From positions 186,001 through 250,000 of the forward strand of contig CAWCAJ010000003.1 of the NCBI GenBank assembly GCA_963793465.1: a stretch of DNA of 64,000 bases, read 5' to 3'. Numbering within the stretch: position 1 is the first letter of the stretch; every line of letters begins with the position of its first letter. The translations under genes were made by a program, and so were the position numbers. Positions 17,173 through 25,140 of this stretch are shown here, piece after piece. The notes below the pieces were generated by a model. It searched no databases and was not told the origin of the DNA. It worked only from the letters and a program-made list of their open reading frames with translations. Origin of the DNA: CAJQPP01 sp963793465 (GTDB lineage Bacteria > Planctomycetota > Planctomycetia > Pirellulales > Pirellulaceae).

Positions 17173-20100
17173 ATGACAAACCAAGCCGATGACGAAAAAA
17201 CCGTCGATAACGTTGCCTCGCAGGGAACGGTTTCGGAATCCGGCAGGCATCCCGGTCGTCAATCGGCTGCGGCCACTGGACAGGCTGCGGAGCCGGAGCC
17301 GCAGCAGACCCTGAACAACTCTTCGCAGTCGACTCCACCCACGGATACAACGCTGCCCACGGATGCAACGCCGTCGTCCCCGGCAACCGAGTGCAGGGCA
17401 GGCAACCCGGTGACGCAGGATGCGGCCACGGTGAGGACCGTGAAAAACCAGGAGGCTCAGGATCGGCCAACGGACACTCACCCGGCCGCGGCCGGCGATC
17501 CCCGGCAGACCCACAGTCAGGGTGAGGCCACAAATCGGGATCAAGCGGATGCGACGCACGTTCTAACCGGACAGGGATGGGCTTCCCGGGTGACGGCTCC
17601 TGGCCAGGCGGAGCGGGAGCACAAAACCCATTTGCCCGAGCACATCGCCGGCTATGAAACCCTGGATCGACTGGGTGAGGGCGCGTTTGGTGTGGTGTTG
17701 AAATGTCGTGACGTCAGGCTGGATCGTGTGGTGGCGATTAAACTGCAAAAGCTCAATCCCGTGAGTTCGCGCGACAACAAGGATCGCTTTCTGGGGGAAG
17801 CGCGGGCGGCTGGCCAGTTGCGTCACCCTCATATCGTGCCCGTGTACGAGTTCGGGGAGTTTGCTGACAACCAGTTCATCGTTTACGAATTTGTGGACGG
17901 GCAGACATTGGACGAATGGTTCCAGTCGCATACCGATCTGCGGGAACGCGTGGAGCTGATCGCCAAAATTGCTGACGCCCTGGACTACGCCCACTCGCTG
18001 GGAATTGTGCACCGCGATATCAAGCCCGCCAATATCCTGATCGACCGGGAACGGCAACAACCGCATGTGGCAGACTTCGGCTGCGCCAAACACGAAAATC
18101 CGGACGGACTGCAGACAGTTGACGGATCGTTGATGGGGACCCCGGCCTACATGAGCCCGGAGGTCTGCCAGGGTAAAGCGCATCGAGCGGACGGTCGCGC
18201 CGACCTGTGGGCGCTGGGTGTGATCCTGTACGAGATGCTGACCGGCACCCGTCCCTTTCGGGGCCCCTACAGCGAACTGTTCCAGAAAATCCGGTCCCTC
18301 GAACCCACACGCCCGCGACAAATTCAACCGACGGTTCCCGAGGAACTGGAGACCATCACGCTGAAGTGCCTCGAAAAACAGAAGGCCCGCCGCTACCCGG
18401 ATTGCCGGGCACTGGCCGAGGATCTGCGAAACTGGTTGCAGGATCGGCCCATCACGGCGCGAAAGGTGGGCCTCTTGGAACGCACCTGGTTATGGTCCAA
18501 ACGCAATCCTGCAGTGGCCACGCTGTTGGGCGTGGTGGCAGGTTGCCTGTCCTTGATCGCAGTCGGTTCCTTGCTGTTTTCCCTGTACCTGCAAGGTCAA
18601 AGGAACGAGATCGTCCAGCGGCGGCTGGATGCGTTGGCAACGGCCACCCCCGCCAAGTTACCATTGCTGATCGAGGACCTGGCGGAACTCAATCCCGGGC
18701 TGGCCTTGCGACAGTTGGCCCAACGCGTCTCCCAAACCCAACGGGATGACGAGGCCCTGGCCTATCATCTGGCCATATTCGGCATCGAAAAACAACGCGG
18801 TCGCCATGACGAACCGGCCCTCCAGGCGCTCGTGGAACAAGTGCCGCGTCTGGGACCCGATCAACTGCGAGTCGTTTTGCAAACGGCCGGGGACGCCTTG
18901 GGCCGAAATGCTGCCGACCTCTGGCCGTTGGCGATGGCTGGCAACCTGCCCAGCAGTTGCCTGTTGGCACATACCGACCCGACGCATGCCAACTGGTCGA
19001 CATTCATGCAGCCGTTGGCCGGTTTCCTGCTGGACGCGCCGACTGCCGACGTGGCAGCCTGGAGCGAAATGTTGCGTCCCCTGGCGGAACCATTCAAGGG
19101 GGAACTGCGTGCCTTGTTCCTTTCCCGGGACGCCAGCGTTCGCTCTCGCGGCGGCCAGATCGTGGCGGCCCTGTACCCCGACGATGTGAACTTCTTAATC
19201 GAGCTGGGACTGCAGGCCCAGCCCACGCAATTGCGTTGGTTCAAGCAACCTTTCCAGGACTCGCTGCCGACCCTTTCCAGTCTGTTTTCCGCCCCGCTGA
19301 CGCAGCTGGAATCCAGCGGTCAAGACTGGTCCGAAATCGAGTTGACGAATCTGTGCCTGATGGAGGCACTGGCCGATCCACCATCGGTGTTGCGTATTCT
19401 GAGCGGGGAAACACCTGCCTGGTGGCCCCTCGATCCCGCGGGACCTGAGCTGGCCCAACAGCAATTGGCCGTACGGCATCGAGTGATGAATGCCTGCGGG
19501 CCGGCCGACGTGGCGGTTCAGACACTCACCGGTACACTGGCTTGGCCGGGGAACGGTTCCCAACCGGATCAAGACTCGCTGTTACTGTATTCCGCCATCC
19601 TGGCTTTAGGAGAGTACGATTTACAACAGCTGTTTCAAACAGAACGGGAACGCTGGAAGCCACAGTTGTTGCGGTTATTTCGGGACCATCCGGACTCGGG
19701 CGTGCACTCCGCCTGTCGCTGGTTGCTGACTCGTTGGGGATTCCAGGACTCCGTCCGGGATTGTCTGCCTGCCATTCAGAGCGCCCTGCCGCGGCCGGGT
19801 TTCCGATGGCACGAGGATCAGGCGGGAACCTGCTTTGCGGTCTTTGAACCGGTCAAAGGGTTTCATTTCGGCCCCGACGACCGCTACCGGTATCAGGTGA
19901 TGACGGGGATGAAATCGGAGACGGTCGACATTCCTCAACGATTTGGCGTCGCCGTTTTCGAAACAACGCGGGCCGAATTTTCCGCTTGGGAAAACCAAAT
20001 GGTCGAGACCTGGTTGGACATGGCTGACAAGCAGCCTGACAAAGGCGACGACTATCGCCAATGGGCGCGGCGGCACCAGACCATACAACGGAACCGTCAG

Positions 20101-20685
20101 CTGGCGGAGGCCAAGGAAAATGCCTCGGCCCAGGCACCGGTGACGGCCATCAACTGGGACTACGCGGCATTGTATTGCAATGGTCGCAATCCCCGGGCGG
20201 GGATCGAATCGACTGAGAGAGTTTATGGGGTCAAGGAGGTGGCGGGGCAGTGGAAAGCGGAAGCCAGGCACGCCGCGGGTCAGAGTCAACCGACCGGATA
20301 TCGCCTGCCACTGGCCCTGGAATGGGAGTACGCCAGCCGCGGGCTTTCCCGGGACCGTTACTTCTTTGGCGATTCCATCGAGTTGTTTCCGGCTTATGGC
20401 TGGTCGGTGAACAACTCCCATGATCGGCGTCAGCCGATTGGGCTGTTAAAGCCCAACGAGTTTGGGCTGTTTGACGTGCACGGCAACGCTGCGGAATGGT
20501 GCCACAATATGTTTGATGCCGAGAGTCCTCTGGATTCCCGTCGTTTGCCGCGCGAGATTCGCGGTCAGAGCGTAGATGAGGAGGCCGATGACATCACGGT
20601 CTTTCATCGATCCGAGCGTCAGCCCCACGAAATTTCGCAGCGTCGCGGCATCCGCCTGGCCAGAACCTATCTCCCTCAAGAATAA
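17173..20685 (+). CDS. Membrane Ser/Thr protein kinase with C-terminal FGE (SUMF1)-like domain
   Basis: The protein has 1170 residues. Residues 1-150 are a polar, Thr/Pro/Gln-rich disordered region. The kinase domain spans about 158-425, with glycine loop LGEGAFG, Lys190 (VAIK), HRDIKPAN (Asp282) and DFG (301-303). All catalytic residues are present. A transmembrane helix (about 447-471) puts the rest outside the cytoplasm. Residues ~480-880 are helical with no recognised domain. Residues ~910-1165 resemble the formylglycine-generating-enzyme fold (PVTAINWDYAALYCNGRNPR, YRLPLALEWEYASRG, KPNEFGLFDVHGNAAEW). The Cys pair that FGE needs near its C-terminus is missing, so this part is probably a ligand-binding lectin-like module rather than a sulfatase activator. 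Such fusions are frequent in planctomycetes. Confidence 0.92.
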   Translation: MTNQADDEKTVDNVASQGTVSESGRHPGRQSAAATGQAAEPEPQQTLNNSSQSTPPTDTTLPTDATPSSPATECRAGNPVTQDAATVRTVKNQEAQDRPTDTHPAAAGDPRQTHSQGEATNRDQADATHVLTGQGWASRVTAPGQAEREHKTHLPEHIAGYETLDRLGEGAFGVVLKCRDVRLDRVVAIKLQKLNPVSSRDNKDRFLGEARAAGQLRHPHIVPVYEFGEFADNQFIVYEFVDGQTLDEWFQSHTDLRERVELIAKIADALDYAHSLGIVHRDIKPANILIDRERQQPHVADFGCAKHENPDGLQTVDGSLMGTPAYMSPEVCQGKAHRADGRADLWALGVILYEMLTGTRPFRGPYSELFQKIRSLEPTRPRQIQPTVPEELETITLKCLEKQKARRYPDCRALAEDLRNWLQDRPITARKVGLLERTWLWSKRNPAVATLLGVVAGCLSLIAVGSLLFSLYLQGQRNEIVQRRLDALATATPAKLPLLIEDLAELNPGLALRQLAQRVSQTQRDDEALAYHLAIFGIEKQRGRHDEPALQALVEQVPRLGPDQLRVVLQTAGDALGRNAADLWPLAMAGNLPSSCLLAHTDPTHANWSTFMQPLAGFLLDAPTADVAAWSEMLRPLAEPFKGELRALFLSRDASVRSRGGQIVAALYPDDVNFLIELGLQAQPTQLRWFKQPFQDSLPTLSSLFSAPLTQLESSGQDWSEIELTNLCLMEALADPPSVLRILSGETPAWWPLDPAGPELAQQQLAVRHRVMNACGPADVAVQTLTGTLAWPGNGSQPDQDSLLLYSAILALGEYDLQQLFQTERERWKPQLLRLFRDHPDSGVHSACRWLLTRWGFQDSVRDCLPAIQSALPRPGFRWHEDQAGTCFAVFEPVKGFHFGPDDRYRYQVMTGMKSETVDIPQRFGVAVFETTRAEFSAWENQMVETWLDMADKQPDKGDDYRQWARRHQTIQRNRQLAEAKENASAQAPVTAINWDYAALYCNGRNPRAGIESTERVYGVKEVAGQWKAEARHAAGQSQPTGYRLPLALEWEYASRGLSRDRYFFGDSIELFPAYGWSVNNSHDRRQPIGLLKPNEFGLFDVHGNAAEWCHNMFDAESPLDSRRLPREIRGQSVDEEADDITVFHRSERQPHEISQRRGIRLARTYLPQE

Positions 20686-20787
20686 CCCGTTCCGGCAAAA
20701 AAAAGCAGCTGAAAGGAAACCGGGTCGGCTGGCAAGATTAGGCTGGGGATTCCCGTCCGCAGCGGTGGTGACTAGCTCCCCTTCCGA

Positions 20788-21885
20788 TTATTGGCTCGGT
20801 CGATCCACGACCAGCGGCTCGCCCGTCCGGGGGTCGGTTTTGCTGGTGGCGGGCAGGTCGAGGTCGTCGATCGACCGGGCGTCAGGGTTTTGCAGGAAGG
20901 CGACCTGGATACGCAGGCGGCGGATCTGGTCGAGTTGGCGATGGGCGACACTCCGGATTTGCTGGATACCGGGCATCAACTGCGCGGCGGTGACGCCCTG
21001 AGGTCGTGCGTCATCATCGTCCGCGAACAGTGCGGGTCGTTCAGCAATCGTCTCGGCCAACCGCTCCTGCACCAAACGCATCGTCCGCAAGTAGGATTCG
21101 ATGCGAATGACCATTCCCTGGTCTCTCATGAGGCGAATGCCCATTACGCGTTCGCTGTCGATGGTGGCCACAAGATCATCAAGGCTGTCGTGGTTGGCCA
21201 ACTCGTTTTGGATTTCTTTCAGCAGTTCCGACTCAGTGACCTTGCCCGTGTCGATCATTTGGGACAACATGGCCGTACCCATGCCTTGCAGGGCCTTGCG
21301 AGTCAGAAAACCCTGCATGCCAAAGTAACAATTGGGCAGCCGGCTCAGTTGCAACATGGCCACGACTGATCGCGCGGCGGGATCTGTGCGACCCTCAGCC
21401 AACTCGACTGCGGCACGATACATCAATACCCGTGCATAAGAACGCATCACGCTGGGGTCGTGTACTTTGAAAAACTCTTCAAAGGATCGCTGATCAAACG
21501 ACGACTGCGGAACATATTGTCCCGTGGCTGCTGCCTGGTGAATCCAATCATACGTGTCCGGATGATCGGCAATCGTCGCTTGGTATTTCTTGATGAAGGC
21601 CTCGGTGAGGGTTGCATCAAAGTTGAAGGATTCGGCCAACGCCATATCGATCGCCAACCTTCCGGCATCGGCCCTGGCCAGCCACACCGCCGCATTGTCG
21701 CTGTCGTCAACAGGCTCAGGATGCAGGTCAGTCAGCGTGATTGGCTTACCGGACAGCTGAAGCAACTCCAATTCGGTTAGCGGTGTAACCTTGTCCTGTG
21801 CCCACACGGAATCAATCCCGCCCAGGGATGCGATCAGGGCAGCGAGGCACGAAATTGAAAACCAAGACGGGGTGGTCAAGATCAT
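20788..21885 (-). CDS. Secreted helical protein of unknown function
   Basis: This is a 365-residue protein with a signal peptide (SWFSISCLAALIASLGGIDS, ending VWAQD). The rest is mainly helical and contains no Cys-rich, repeat or catalytic motif that I recognise. Recognisable stretches include DAGRLAIDMALAESFNFDA and LRIQVAFLQNPDARSIDDLD. The start at 21885 is chosen because it opens the signal peptide; the open frame extends to 22080 without a better start. It ends close to, and converges with, the kinase gene that ends at 20685. Confidence 0.7.
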   Translation of the reverse strand: MILTTPSWFSISCLAALIASLGGIDSVWAQDKVTPLTELELLQLSGKPITLTDLHPEPVDDSDNAAVWLARADAGRLAIDMALAESFNFDATLTEAFIKKYQATIADHPDTYDWIHQAAATGQYVPQSSFDQRSFEEFFKVHDPSVMRSYARVLMYRAAVELAEGRTDPAARSVVAMLQLSRLPNCYFGMQGFLTRKALQGMGTAMLSQMIDTGKVTESELLKEIQNELANHDSLDDLVATIDSERVMGIRLMRDQGMVIRIESYLRTMRLVQERLAETIAERPALFADDDDARPQGVTAAQLMPGIQQIRSVAHRQLDQIRRLRIQVAFLQNPDARSIDDLDLPATSKTDPRTGEPLVVDRPSQ

Positions 21886-22283
21886 ACTCCAGTCAAACGA
21901 AGCGGCCCTGCACAGGTGCGGCGGGCGGGCAGCACCACGATATCTTCCGCGTTCTCCGGATTCAACTCCTTCCACCCGCCCGACCCTGTTCTCCCACCGG
22001 AAGAGATTTCGTTCTTTTCGCGGAAGTTCCGAGAAGTCGTTCCGGCTGCTATCGCAGCCGGTAGCAGGGGTATGCCACATCCGGGAAGGGATTTTGGGAC
22101 CCGTTGCGGGAACCGAAACTGGGCAAAAAATGGCGTTCTCCGCGAAGCTCTTTGAAGTCTCACAAATTTTCAGTCAAAATGGTAGCACCGTGTCGTCCCT
22201 GATAAGGGGTGCGGTTTCAGTGGAGGTCCCGTGTCACCCAATGGTTCTGGGTAACCAACCTGGGTCAATGAGAGATAAGCAAC
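21886..22283. other. Divergent intergenic region with a perfect inverted repeat
   Basis: No gene is seen between the divergent genes at 21885 and 22284. A perfect inverted repeat, CCGGCTGC-TATC-GCAGCCGG, lies at 22042-22061 and could be an operator or a small hairpin. No T-tract follows it. Confidence 0.5.
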
Positions 22284-23639
22284 ATGCAGTCGTATCCTAC
22301 CAACACCTCGAAGGGCAACCGTTTTGCCCTGTTACTGGCATTGCCACTGCTTGTGGTGGCGGTGGCCTATGTCGACAATCTTCGCGCCCTGACAACCAAC
22401 AGGTCCCTGATCGAACTCGCTGCCGAAGCTTGGCAGGACCAGGCCCTGGATGAAACGCTCAGCGCGCATTACGTGCAGTTGGATGATCAAAATCGATTGA
22501 CGGGCACCGTTTCGGCAATTCGTCAAGACACGTATGACGCCGTGCCGGTGTCGGGACTCGATGTCAAGTTGGTGCGTCAGGGCCAACCGGTGGCCAGCAG
22601 CGTGACCGACGCAGGTGGGATGTTTACCACGGGAGTCGTTCAACCTGGGGCTTATACGCTGTGCATTTCCGGCCAACAGGGCTTTTTGGCGTACGGTGTT
22701 CAGGTTGTCGAATCCGCGACCCTTGGTCAGGAATTCGAACTTCCCAGTCCCGATGATGCCGCCACGATGGAGACCCCGTCGGCTTCGCCGCGACAGGTCC
22801 TGTATCGCACGGCACAGGACGATCCTATCGCCACCCGCATCACAGCGGCGGTGATTCCGCCGACTCATACCGCCTTGAAGGAAATCATGGATGGACTGCC
22901 CATTGGCAGCCAACTGAGCTCAGTATCTGAAAACGCGACCCGGATCAATGTGGAGAAGTCGGTCGTGGCGAGAGGATTCCAGGTAACGCTCCGCCCCGAC
23001 GGAACTCTGGTCGGTCGTCTGGCGCCCCTGCAGTCGCCGATCGACACGCCGATCCGTTTTCAGGAAATGAACGTGTACCTGATTCAGAGTGACGAGATAC
23101 GGGCTCAGGTCATCGCCGACCCAGACGGCAACTTTGTGTTCAGCGATGTGGATCCCGGGGTCTATGGTTTCGCGGCAGTCGGTCGCGATGGTTTTGCAGC
23201 ACTCAGTTTTCAGGCTTTGGAAGCGACGGACGAATCCAATGCCCGCGTCCTGACGGGAGGCAGCATGCGGAATGCGGCCGCCACATCTCATGCGGCTGAC
23301 TCGAATTCCTTGAATGTGGCCCTTTGCCCACCCGAAGACATTCCGTATTTGAGAAGCGAAATCGACAATCTGGTTGCGGAAGGGCAACCGCTGGCCGCCC
23401 GACCGCCGCTGAGTGACTCGTTTATCGCCGACAGTACGCTTTCGGGTGGTTATGCCGGTGGCGGTTCCGGCGGAGGTGGTGGGTTTGCGGGAAGCAATTC
23501 CGGGTTGACGGGATTCGGCGGTCTCCTGGAGGCCGCCTTGGCTGCCTGGGTCCTGAGCGAAATTTTCAACGATAACGACAACACGACGCCCTTGCCTCCG
23601 GTCAGTCCATTCCAAGCCTCCACCGTACCCAACAATTGA
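22284..23639 (+). CDS. Secreted protein with carboxypeptidase-regulatory-like (CNA-B-type) repeats
   Basis: The protein has 451 residues. An N-terminal hydrophobic segment (FALLLALPLLVVAVAYVDNL) is a signal or anchor. A first beta-sandwich domain (about 70-150) contains VTDAGGMFTTGVVQPGAYTL, the pattern of carboxypeptidase regulatory-like domains. A second (about 235-310) contains VIADPDGNFVFSDVDPGVYG. A Gly/Ser-rich stretch (about 390-415) leads to a weak hydrophobic segment (GLLEAALAAWVLSEIF) and an Asn/Pro tail. This architecture suggests a surface or envelope protein with Ig-like spacers. Its ligand is unknown. The CutC gene begins 85 bp downstream. Confidence 0.78.
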   Translation: MQSYPTNTSKGNRFALLLALPLLVVAVAYVDNLRALTTNRSLIELAAEAWQDQALDETLSAHYVQLDDQNRLTGTVSAIRQDTYDAVPVSGLDVKLVRQGQPVASSVTDAGGMFTTGVVQPGAYTLCISGQQGFLAYGVQVVESATLGQEFELPSPDDAATMETPSASPRQVLYRTAQDDPIATRITAAVIPPTHTALKEIMDGLPIGSQLSSVSENATRINVEKSVVARGFQVTLRPDGTLVGRLAPLQSPIDTPIRFQEMNVYLIQSDEIRAQVIADPDGNFVFSDVDPGVYGFAAVGRDGFAALSFQALEATDESNARVLTGGSMRNAAATSHAADSNSLNVALCPPEDIPYLRSEIDNLVAEGQPLAARPPLSDSFIADSTLSGGYAGGGSGGGGGFAGSNSGLTGFGGLLEAALAAWVLSEIFNDNDNTTPLPPVSPFQASTVPNN

Positions 23640-23724
23640 GCCACCTGCGGTCAGGCAGCTGCATTGGATGGCCGTGCGGTTCGTGTCAAGAATGCGTCTT
23701 TGGAATCCCTGGTGTGGCATCCGC

Positions 23725-24495
23725 ATGATCGGAACTCGCGTTACGCTGGAAATCTGTACTGCCTCGGTTCAGGATGCGTTGATCGCTGCCGCCGCCGGTG
23801 CCGACCGGATCGAGTTGAATACGGCGTTATCGCTGGGAGGTTTGACCCCCTCGCCAGGTATGGTGCGGTTGGTCACACAGCAGTTGTCGATTCCCGTGAT
23901 TGCCATGGTCCGGCCTCGCGAATCTGGATTCTGTTATTCCGATGCGGAGTTTCAAACGCTGGTCGAAGACGTACGCTGGCTGGTCGACGCCGGAGTTGCG
24001 GGGATTGCGTTTGGCGTTCTGGACCGGCAGGGGCAAGTGGATCGGTCCAGGTGCGATCAGATCCTGGGTCTGCTGCGTGACCAGCAACAGGGGGTCTTTC
24101 ACCGCGCGTTCGATCTGGTCCCCGACAAGCAGACAGCCCTGGAATCGCTGGTGCAATGCGGCATCCCGCGTGTCATGACCAGCGGCGGGGCAAGCACCGC
24201 CTGGCAAGGCCGTCAGGTGATTGGGGACCTGGTTCGACAGGCCGGCACGCGGATCGAGATCCTGGCCGCGGGAGGCATTCGTGTGGACCACGTGACCGCG
24301 TTCCTGCAAGAAACCGGTGTCCGCCAACTCCACGCCGGGCTGGGGACCCCACAACGGGATGCCTCGTATCCGGAGGCTGGGGGGGTCAATTTCTACGGTC
24401 CGTTACCTGCGGATCCCGCCCAATTCCGACAGAGTTGCCCGCAGAAAATTCGCGAAATGAAGCAGGCCATTTCGCAGCTGGGGGGCTTGGAGTGA
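23725..24495 (+). CDS. cutC: CutC-family TIM-barrel protein
   Basis: The 256-residue protein matches the CutC family across its length: VTLEICTASVQDALIAAAAG, GADRIELNTALSLGGLTPS, VMVRP-type IAMVRPRESGFCYSDAEF, FHRAFD and RVMTSGGASTA. CutC is a TIM barrel named for copper tolerance in E. coli. Its direct role in copper handling is disputed, so function should be read with care. ATG 23725 is chosen because homologues start close to VTLEIC; ATG 23668 and 23692 are possible longer starts, and no strong ribosome-binding site decides. A degenerate tandem repeat follows the stop. Confidence 0.9.
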   Translation: MIGTRVTLEICTASVQDALIAAAAGADRIELNTALSLGGLTPSPGMVRLVTQQLSIPVIAMVRPRESGFCYSDAEFQTLVEDVRWLVDAGVAGIAFGVLDRQGQVDRSRCDQILGLLRDQQQGVFHRAFDLVPDKQTALESLVQCGIPRVMTSGGASTAWQGRQVIGDLVRQAGTRIEILAAGGIRVDHVTAFLQETGVRQLHAGLGTPQRDASYPEAGGVNFYGPLPADPAQFRQSCPQKIREMKQAISQLGGLE

Positions 24496-24530
24496 TGCCC
24501 CATAGCGTGCAGACCGCCAAATCGGGACGT

Positions 24531-24587
24531 GAAAACCGGGTTCTAAAAACCGCGTGGTAAAAAACGGGTGGTTAAAACCGGGTGGCC
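24531..24587. repeat. Degenerate ~14-nt tandem repeat
   Basis: GAAAACCGGGTTCT, AAAAACCGCGTGGT, AAAAAACGGGTGGTT and AAAACCGGGTGGCC follow each other between the cutC stop and the rplX promoter. Confidence 0.7.
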
Positions 24588-24623
24588 TGGCGGGATGATT
24601 TCAGAGGGAATTGCGGTTAAGCC

Positions 24624-24652
24624 TTGACAATGGGCGAACATTTCGAGAACAT
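24624..24652 (+). promoter_or_regulatory. Probable promoter of rplX
   Basis: A perfect TTGACA (24624) is followed 17 bp later by GAACAT (24647). The -10 match is weak (three of six) but spacing is ideal and the start codon lies about 60 bp downstream. Confidence 0.4.
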
Positions 24653-24713
24653 TCGAGGTTCCCAATTCGAGCCAAGTATTTCAAATTCCGCCGTTTGCGG
24701 GCGGGCAATAACC

Positions 24714-25061
24714 ATGAAGATTAAGACAGGCGATACGGTCAAAGTGATCCGCGGCGTGGATCGCGGTCATATTGGCAAAGTGGTCTCGGTCGATCACGAC
24801 AAGAATCGCGTATTGATCGAGGGCGTCAACAAGGTCTATAAGCACGTCAAACCCAGCCAGCGTAACCCCCAAGGGGGACGCCTGCACAAGGAAATGCCCA
24901 TCCATGTCTCCAACGTGATGGCCATTTGCCCCAAGACCAATCAGCCCACGCGGATCGGCATCCGGTTCCTGGAAGATGGCTCCAAGGAGAGATTTGCCCG
25001 GGTGAGTGGTGAAGGAATGGGGATCTTTTCCCCCCCGAAAGCAACCTACGCCAAAGTTTAG
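24714..25061 (+). CDS. rplX: 50S ribosomal protein L24
   Basis: The 115-residue protein has the KOW motif KVIRGVDRGHIGKVVSVDHD at its N-terminus, followed by NRVLIEGVNKVYKHVKPSQR and MPIHVSNVMAICPKTNQPTR, both characteristic of L24. L24 initiates assembly of the 50S subunit by binding 23S rRNA. Normally rplX lies in the spc operon between rplN and rplE. Here it stands alone between cutC and an unrelated lipoprotein gene, with its own probable promoter. Start 24714 matches homologues; the longer frame from 24624 begins inside the promoter. Whether this is the only L24 gene of the organism cannot be told from the window. Copy 2 of the 66-nt repeat begins at its stop. Confidence 0.95.
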   Translation: MKIKTGDTVKVIRGVDRGHIGKVVSVDHDKNRVLIEGVNKVYKHVKPSQRNPQGGRLHKEMPIHVSNVMAICPKTNQPTRIGIRFLEDGSKERFARVSGEGMGIFSPPKATYAKV

Positions 25062-25124
25062 TGGCCGGTCAGATCTGAATTGAGGGGACCGCGCTGGATT
25101 CGCAGCGACACGGCTGGGCAAGCC
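25059..25124 (+). repeat. Dispersed 66-nt intergenic repeat, copy 2
   Basis: The element begins at the TAG stop of rplX and has the same length and 86% identity to copy 1 at 14168. It lies in the 79-bp gap between convergent genes. The hairpin of copy 1 is not conserved here because the flank after GGGCAAGCC differs. Confidence 0.9.
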
Positions 25125-25140
25125 TTCCCGAACCTGAGAA

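Noticed and set aside
22042..22061. Inverted repeat as a terminator
   Set aside because: It lies between divergent promoters and lacks a T-tract on both strands.
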